Assembly (NCBI GenBank): GCA_902516065.1
Contig: CABXXB010000006.1
Span: 1-37,280, forward strand
Origin: an uncultured Pelagibacteraceae bacterium
Lineage (GTDB): Bacteria; Pseudomonadota; Alphaproteobacteria; Pelagibacterales; Pelagibacteraceae
Direction of reading: 5' to 3'
DNA: 37,280 bases
Shown here: positions 32,672-37,280 of the stretch, one piece after another
Numbering within the stretch: the first letter of the stretch is position 1
Layout of the letters: each line of letters starts with the position of its first letter
Notes under the pieces: generated by a model
What the model saw: only the letters and a program-made list of their open reading frames with translations
What the model was told of the DNA's origin: nothing
The model's database searches: none
Program-made: the position numbers and the translations under genes

Positions 32672-33028
32672 ATGTCAGCTAACTTCCACCCTCTTGTTTA
32701 CATTATAGATTATATACTTGGTATAGTAATGTGGACCTTAATTGGAAGAGTTGCTATGAACATTTTTCAAAGAGAAGACTCTCAATTTTTCTTTATGAGA
32801 GTTTTTGTTAAATTTACAAACCCTTTGCTAGGTATTTTTAAACCTATTACCCCATCTTTTATAATTCAACCCTTGATACCACTTTATGTTGCGTGGTTTT
32901 TTTTTATGATTAGATTTTATCTTATGCCTTATATTTTGGGTTATTCAGTAATGGGGATGCTTTCTTTTCCTCTTGAAAGTGAAATTTCTAGGCAAATTTA
33001 TCAATTTTTTAATTCAATAAAATTTTAA
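32672..33028 (+). CDS. YggT-like membrane protein
   Basis: A 118-aa membrane protein. Helix 1 (about residues 8-30) leads to RVAMNIFQRE; the amphipathic segment RVFVKFTNPLLGIFKPITPSF resembles the RLTxPxLxPxRRxxP loop of YggT proteins; a second hydrophobic region (65-97) follows. Similarity to YggT is by topology and loop pattern and is weaker than for the gene at 23136. It starts 31 nt after the symporter terminator and is 28 nt before rpe, so it likely opens the rpe-purH transcript. Confidence 0.65.
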   Translation: MSANFHPLVYIIDYILGIVMWTLIGRVAMNIFQREDSQFFFMRVFVKFTNPLLGIFKPITPSFIIQPLIPLYVAWFFFMIRFYLMPYILGYSVMGMLSFPLESEISRQIYQFFNSIKF

Positions 33029-33056
33029 AAATTGATACTAGTAAATAAAGTAATCA

Positions 33057-33716
33057 ATGAAAAAAATACAAATATCGCCATCAATTTTATCTGCTGATTT
33101 TAGTCAATTAGGCAATGAAATTAAAAGACTTGAAGAAGGAGGAGCCGATTTAATTCATGTTGACGTAATGGATGGTCATTTTGTTCCGAATTTAACAATC
33201 GGACCCCCGGTAATTAAGGAACTTAAAAAAAACTGTTCAATTAAATTTGATGTGCATTTAATGATTTCACCAGTACATAAATACATAGAAGCTTACTCTG
33301 ATGCAGGGGCAGATATTATTACAATTCACCCCGAGGCGACAGACGATTTATCAGCTTCAATTAGTAAAATTAAGAGTTTAAAAAAAAAAGTTGGGGTATC
33401 ATTAAATCCAGAAACAAAAGTAAGTGTAATTAAAGATTATTTGGGTCAAATTGATTTAGTATTAATTATGAGTGTTAATCCAGGTTTTGGCGGTCAAAAA
33501 TTTATGCCAGAAGTTTTAGATAAAATTAGAGAGCTTAAAAATATTCAAAAAGATAAAAAAATAGATTTTGATATTGAAATAGATGGTGGAATTAATTTTG
33601 AAAATTCAAAAACTGCAATTGAAGCAGGTGCTAATATCTTAGTCTCTGGAACTACAATATTTAAGAGCAATAACGGAGATATCAAAAAAAATATCGATTT
33701 ACTAAAATCCTTATAA
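33057..33716 (+). CDS. rpe: ribulose-phosphate 3-epimerase
   Basis: Rpe interconverts ribulose-5-P and xylulose-5-P in the pentose phosphate pathway. All active-site residues are in place in the 219-aa protein: S9, H34 and D36 in HVDVMDGHF, His in DVHLMI, the MSVNPGFGGQ loop, and Asp in EIDGGIN. The canonical Met of DVMDG is present, unlike the island paralogue at 17039. The gene is followed by a heparinase-like gene 4 nt downstream, as in many Alphaproteobacteria. Confidence 0.96.
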   Translation: MKKIQISPSILSADFSQLGNEIKRLEEGGADLIHVDVMDGHFVPNLTIGPPVIKELKKNCSIKFDVHLMISPVHKYIEAYSDAGADIITIHPEATDDLSASISKIKSLKKKVGVSLNPETKVSVIKDYLGQIDLVLIMSVNPGFGGQKFMPEVLDKIRELKNIQKDKKIDFDIEIDGGINFENSKTAIEAGANILVSGTTIFKSNNGDIKKNIDLLKSL

Positions 33717-33720
33717 TGTA

Positions 33721-35352
33721 ATGATTTTAAGAAATTCCTTAAATTTCATTAATCAGTTTACAATAAATACCTTTAAACATGTAAGGAATATTTATTTAAA
33801 TTCAAATTATTATGACAAAAAAATATCTAAGATTAATAATGATAATTTAGTTTATAAACCAAGTCCACATTTACTCTCGTCATTAATTAAATATCAAAAA
33901 AAAAAAATTAATTTGGAAGATATTTCAACAAATAATTTATGGGACAATGAAAACATAAAGAATCAAGATTTTAAAAAATTGAATAATTTTTATTGGTTTT
34001 TTAGTTTAGATTTAAAATCATCAAAAACAAATACGCAAAAAGTAATATCCGATTGGATAAAGAAAAACTTTAAATACAATTCTAAAAGTTGGGAATTTGA
34101 TTTAACCTCTAAAAGAATAATAGCCTGGCTTTCAAGTCATAATCTAACAATTGAGGGAAGTGATGAAAATTACATAAATCAGTACAACAAAATGATAAAA
34201 AAACAAACCAACCATTTAATGAGTGAAATTAAAAATTCAAAAGTTATTGATGATAAAATAATTGGTTGTGCAGCTATAATTTTGGTAGGTTTATGCTATG
34301 GAGATAAAAAAGGTTATCTAGCATTTGGATTGGCCCTTTTAAAAAAAATTTCAAATATATCTTTTGACAATTATGGTTTTCCAAAATCAAGAAGTATTAA
34401 ACAACTAATTTTTTATTTAAAATATTACATCTTAATAAGAGAATGGTTTAAAGAAGCTCAAATTGATATTCCTGAACAGATAGATGAAACCATCTATTAC
34501 TTGGGACAAGGATATGCCTTTTTATGGCAAAATATTAAATCTGACATTTTAATGAACGGAAATAATATTTCTAATAATTCTGAATTCGACCAATATTTAA
34601 AAAGATTTGGATATAATTTTAAAAATGAAAATAAAGAATTTGGTGGTTATGCAATTTTATATAATAAAAAAATATCTATTGTAATGGACATAGCTCCACC
34701 ACCTTCATCTAAATTTTCTTCTAGGTATCAATCAGGTGTTTTATCTTTTGAAATAAATTCAAATGGAAAAAAATTAATTTCTAATTGTGGTAATTATGAA
34801 AACAAACAAAATAAATTAGTTGAATTATCAAAATCAACTGCAGCACACAACACTCTTATTATTGATGATAATTCTTCGTGTAAATACAAAAAATATAATA
34901 ATAATTATTTTGCTAATACTAGTTTAAAAATTTTAAAAAAAAATATTATCTTTGAAAAAGACTATTGGAAAATAAATGCATCTCATGATGGATATTATAA
35001 AAAATATAATATTATTCATGAAAGAGAAATTGAGTTTTATCCTGAGCAATTTAAATTTATTGGTACAGATAAAATCTTTAATAAAAAATCAAATTTAAAT
35101 ATTAAGTTTGATGTACGATTCCATCTTGAGCCAGATGTTAAAGTGATGAAAACACAAGACAACAAAGCAATTTTGATAGAGCTTAATGACGAAGGCTGGA
35201 AGTTTACTTGCAATAACTATGATATAAATATTGATAATGGATTATATTTTGGTAATAAAAATTCTTATACTCAAAATCAAAATTTTTTTATTTCTGGAAT
35301 TACAAGTAATCAAAATGAAAATATTGTATGGGAATTGAGTAAAATTTCATGA
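33721..35352 (+). CDS. heparinase II/III family protein
   Basis: A 543-aa protein with an N-terminal helical (alpha/alpha toroid-like) region (residues 1-300) and a C-terminal beta-rich half with FGGYAILYNKKISIVMDIAPPP, FSSRYQSGVLSFEI and SKSTAAHNTLIIDDN. The latter matches the heparinase II/III C-terminal domain, where His in AAHNTL is conserved. There is no signal peptide, so it is not obviously exported. Copies next to rpe and purH recur across Alphaproteobacteria, and the true substrate is unknown. Its stop overlaps the purH start as ATGA. Confidence 0.88.
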   Translation: MILRNSLNFINQFTINTFKHVRNIYLNSNYYDKKISKINNDNLVYKPSPHLLSSLIKYQKKKINLEDISTNNLWDNENIKNQDFKKLNNFYWFFSLDLKSSKTNTQKVISDWIKKNFKYNSKSWEFDLTSKRIIAWLSSHNLTIEGSDENYINQYNKMIKKQTNHLMSEIKNSKVIDDKIIGCAAIILVGLCYGDKKGYLAFGLALLKKISNISFDNYGFPKSRSIKQLIFYLKYYILIREWFKEAQIDIPEQIDETIYYLGQGYAFLWQNIKSDILMNGNNISNNSEFDQYLKRFGYNFKNENKEFGGYAILYNKKISIVMDIAPPPSSKFSSRYQSGVLSFEINSNGKKLISNCGNYENKQNKLVELSKSTAAHNTLIIDDNSSCKYKKYNNNYFANTSLKILKKNIIFEKDYWKINASHDGYYKKYNIIHEREIEFYPEQFKFIGTDKIFNKKSNLNIKFDVRFHLEPDVKVMKTQDNKAILIELNDEGWKFTCNNYDINIDNGLYFGNKNSYTQNQNFFISGITSNQNENIVWELSKIS

Positions 35353-36884
35353 AAAAAATTAAAAGAGCTCTAATTTCAATATCAGATAAGAAAGATTTAA
35401 AACCTTTATTAAATATTTTAAAAAAAAATGATGTTGAGATTATTAGTTCTGGTGGAACTTATAGAGAAATAAAAAAGTTAAAATTTAAATGTACTGAAAT
35501 ATCAAAATATACAGGTTCGCCTGAAATTTTAGATGGAAGAGTTAAGACGTTACACCCTAAAATTCACGCTGGAATTCTTAATAAAAGAAATAATAAACTC
35601 CATAATCAAGATTTAAAAAGATATAATTTTAAAAATATTGATCTTGTAGTTGTGAATTTCTATCCTTTTGAAGAGACTTTAAAAAATAGTTCTAATCATA
35701 AAAAGATAATTGAAAATATAGATATAGGTGGCCCAACAATGGTTAGAGCTGCAGCAAAAAACTATAACGATGTGACAGTCATAACTTCGAGAGCACAATA
35801 TGATGACTTGATTAATGAAATGATTAAATTTAAAGGTTCTACATCCCAAAATTTTAGAAAGAAAATGTCTCAAATAGCATTTACCGAGACTGCTTACTAT
35901 GATTCCCTAATATCAAATTATTTTAACAAAATAACTGGTAATTATTTTCCTCAAAAAAAAATTATCACAGGTAATTTAATTGAAAAGCTCAGATATGGTG
36001 AAAATCCTCACCAAGAAAGTGCGATATATTCACAAAATAATTTTTTAAAAATTAAGCATCTTCATGGAAAACAACTTAGTTATAATAATTATAATGATAT
36101 TTTTGCTGCATTAACAATTTCAAAATCTTTGCCAAAAAATACTGGTACCGTAATAGTAAAACACGCAAATCCATGTGGAGTATCTGTTTTAAAAGATAAT
36201 GTTGAATGTTATAAATCAGCACTTGCTTGTGACCCAATAAGCGCCTTTGGTGGAATAGTTTCTTGTAATTTTAAAATAAACAAAAAATTAGCTTTAGAAC
36301 TCAGCAAATTGTTTCTTGAAGTAATAATTGGAGTCAACTTTGATCAAGATGCTCTTAAAATTTTAAAAAAGAAAAAAAATTTAAGGCTAATTGATGCATC
36401 AAATTTTACTCTTTCTGAAATATTAAAATTTACTTCAACTAATGATAATATTTTAGTTCAGTCAGAAGATAAAAAAATGTTTAAAAGGAGTGATTTTAAG
36501 ATTGTATCAAAAAAAAAACCATCTATTTCACTATTTAATGATTTAATATTTGCTTTCAATATTTGTAGATACGTAAAATCAAATGCAATTGTTTTGGCAT
36601 CTAATAAATCAACTTTGGGTATTGGTTGTGGTCAAACAAGTAGATTGGACAGTTGTCAAATAGCAATTGATAAAATGAGGAAATTTACAAAACCTTCCAA
36701 AGATATTGTGGCTGCATCTGATGCTTTTTTTCCATTCACTGATGGTATTGAAAAATTGGTTCAATCAGGTATCAAAGCTGTAATCCAACCAGCTGGTTCA
36801 ATAAAAGATAAAGATGTTATAAAATTTGCAAATGAAACTGGCACTATTTTAGTGTTTTCAAAAACTAGACATTTCAGACATTAG
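35349..36884 (+). CDS. purH: bifunctional AICAR transformylase/IMP cyclohydrolase
   Basis: PurH performs the last two steps of IMP synthesis using 10-formyl-THF. The cyclohydrolase (MGS-like) domain is residues 1-190 (LISISDKKDL, DGRVKTLHPKIHAGIL, IDIGGPTMVRAAAKN). The transformylase domain follows (LRYGENPHQESA, KHANPCGV with catalytic Lys-His, DPISAFGGIVS, GCGQTSR, and the C-terminal DAFFPFTDGIEKLV). The length of 511 aa is standard. It overlaps the heparinase gene by 4 nt and converges on the dehydratase gene with 11 nt of overlap. Confidence 0.97.
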   Translation: MKKIKRALISISDKKDLKPLLNILKKNDVEIISSGGTYREIKKLKFKCTEISKYTGSPEILDGRVKTLHPKIHAGILNKRNNKLHNQDLKRYNFKNIDLVVVNFYPFEETLKNSSNHKKIIENIDIGGPTMVRAAAKNYNDVTVITSRAQYDDLINEMIKFKGSTSQNFRKKMSQIAFTETAYYDSLISNYFNKITGNYFPQKKIITGNLIEKLRYGENPHQESAIYSQNNFLKIKHLHGKQLSYNNYNDIFAALTISKSLPKNTGTVIVKHANPCGVSVLKDNVECYKSALACDPISAFGGIVSCNFKINKKLALELSKLFLEVIIGVNFDQDALKILKKKKNLRLIDASNFTLSEILKFTSTNDNILVQSEDKKMFKRSDFKIVSKKKPSISLFNDLIFAFNICRYVKSNAIVLASNKSTLGIGCGQTSRLDSCQIAIDKMRKFTKPSKDIVAASDAFFPFTDGIEKLVQSGIKAVIQPAGSIKDKDVIKFANETGTILVFSKTRHFRH

Positions 36885-37218
36885 TAATTTGATCAATTTT
36901 AGCTGCTAAAATAAAATCATTCTCTGATAAACCCTCAATAGCATGTGTGGTGATATTAATCTTTGCATAACCCCAACCAAAAATAATATCTGGGTGATGT
37001 CCCTCCTCCTCTGAAACTTTTCCAACATTATTTACAAAATTTTGACTTTCTTTAAAATTTTTAAATTTAAAGTTTTTTTCTAATAAAAAAACATTTTTAT
37101 CATTTTTAATAATATTCCATCCATCGACCTTTTTTTGATATTTGTGAATTTCTGAAATATCAAACGGGATAGCACCACCTTCACAAGGAACACATTTTTT
37201 ATCTTTTAATTCACTCAT
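36874..37218 (-). CDS. phhB: 4a-hydroxytetrahydrobiopterin dehydratase
   Basis: Pterin-4a-carbinolamine dehydratase recycles the pterin cofactor of aromatic amino-acid hydroxylases. The 114-aa protein begins with the KCVPCEGGAIPFD motif and has the two-His catalytic pattern EEGHHPDIIFGWGYAKINITTHAIEGLSENDF (residues about 70-102). Some SAR11-type bacteria carry phenylalanine hydroxylase, which is not in this window. The start overlaps the end of an upstream gene by 8 nt (ATGAGTGA). Confidence 0.93.
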   Translation of the reverse strand: MSELKDKKCVPCEGGAIPFDISEIHKYQKKVDGWNIIKNDKNVFLLEKNFKFKNFKESQNFVNNVGKVSEEEGHHPDIIFGWGYAKINITTHAIEGLSENDFILAAKIDQITNV

Positions 37219-37280
37219 ATTTTAAATCTCTTAATTCATTAATAAATTCATCTTTAATTTTATCTGACATTTCCTTTGGC
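37211..37280 (-). CDS. unidentified gene, C-terminal fragment
   Basis: The last 22 codons of a minus-strand gene entering from the right edge and ending at the TGA at 37213-37211. The peptide (P-K-E-M-S-D-K-I then KDEFINELRDLKYE) is charged and helical. The stop lies inside the start of the dehydratase gene (ATGAGTGA), which supports a real gene and an operon. Too little is present to name it. Confidence 0.55.
   Translation of the reverse strand, partial: PKEMSDKIKDEFINELRDLKYE

Noticed and set aside
1..37280. tRNA, rRNA, CRISPR array, insertion sequences or prophage genes
   Set aside because: No cloverleaf-like GC-rich segment, no regularly spaced repeats, and no transposase, integrase or phage protein was seen. 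The many poly-A/T runs are explained by low GC.

Overview
This window is a compact, strongly AT-rich bacterial chromosome segment. The genes are almost contiguous, with many 1-11 nt overlaps, and no intergenic gap exceeds about 160 nt. Gene content points to an alphaproteobacterium of the SAR11/Pelagibacterales type: DUF2794, an IalB-family protein, a hemC/tsaD divergent pair, an rpe-heparinase-purH run, K/N/I-rich proteins, and several photolyase-family genes. The assignment is inferred from composition and gene content; no rRNA gene is present to confirm it.

Layout. (1) 1-5145: start of a ccmC-like heme exporter gene with an unusual structured leader, hspQ, yciB, a DUF2794 gene, a BAX-inhibitor-1-family protein, then an overlapping run of aldo/keto reductase, IalB-like secreted protein and argG. 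(2) 5203-12901: a photolyase-family neighbourhood. It holds a protein whose FAD domain comes first and is followed by an alpha/beta-looking domain, a DPRP-type photolyase/cryptochrome without the usual Fe-S cysteine loop, a 45-codon DUF2256 gene, and a divergent SDR lacking the catalytic tyrosine. Secreted proteins (fasciclin, FG-GAP/ASPIC, Cys-rich) and a glutamine amidotransferase lie among them. (3) 12919-21725: an accessory sugar/polyol island. A seven-gene minus-strand operon encodes two zinc-type dehydrogenases, an AlsE/Rpe-like epimerase, a TIM-barrel isomerase, two tandem paralogous nucleotidyltransferases and a GDPD-like phosphodiesterase. Two plus-strand genes follow: a GT2 glycosyltransferase and a large GT-C-like membrane protein. 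(4) 21773-26128: a minus-strand operon hemC-hemD-mscS-yggT-folD plus two small membrane proteins. (5) 26184-32596: tsaD, an EVE-domain protein, an acetyl-CoA synthetase with a histone-tail-like repeat extension, a conserved hypothetical, and a DUF4212/sodium-solute symporter pair ending in a clear terminator. (6) 32672-37280: a YggT-like membrane protein, rpe, a heparinase-like protein, purH, a pterin-4a-carbinolamine dehydratase and the end of an unidentified gene.

How the genes may work together. The symporter and Acs would import and activate acetate or a similar small carboxylate. The photolyase-region genes suggest a light or UV-damage function. The sugar island has the parts expected of a pathway that isomerises a ketose phosphate, reduces it to a polyol phosphate, activates it with a nucleotide and delivers it to a surface glycan. 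This is an inference from families. The best candidates for something undescribed are the polyol island, the photolyase/DUF2256/Tyr-less SDR module with the domain-swapped photolyase, the Acs basic tail and the ccmC leader.
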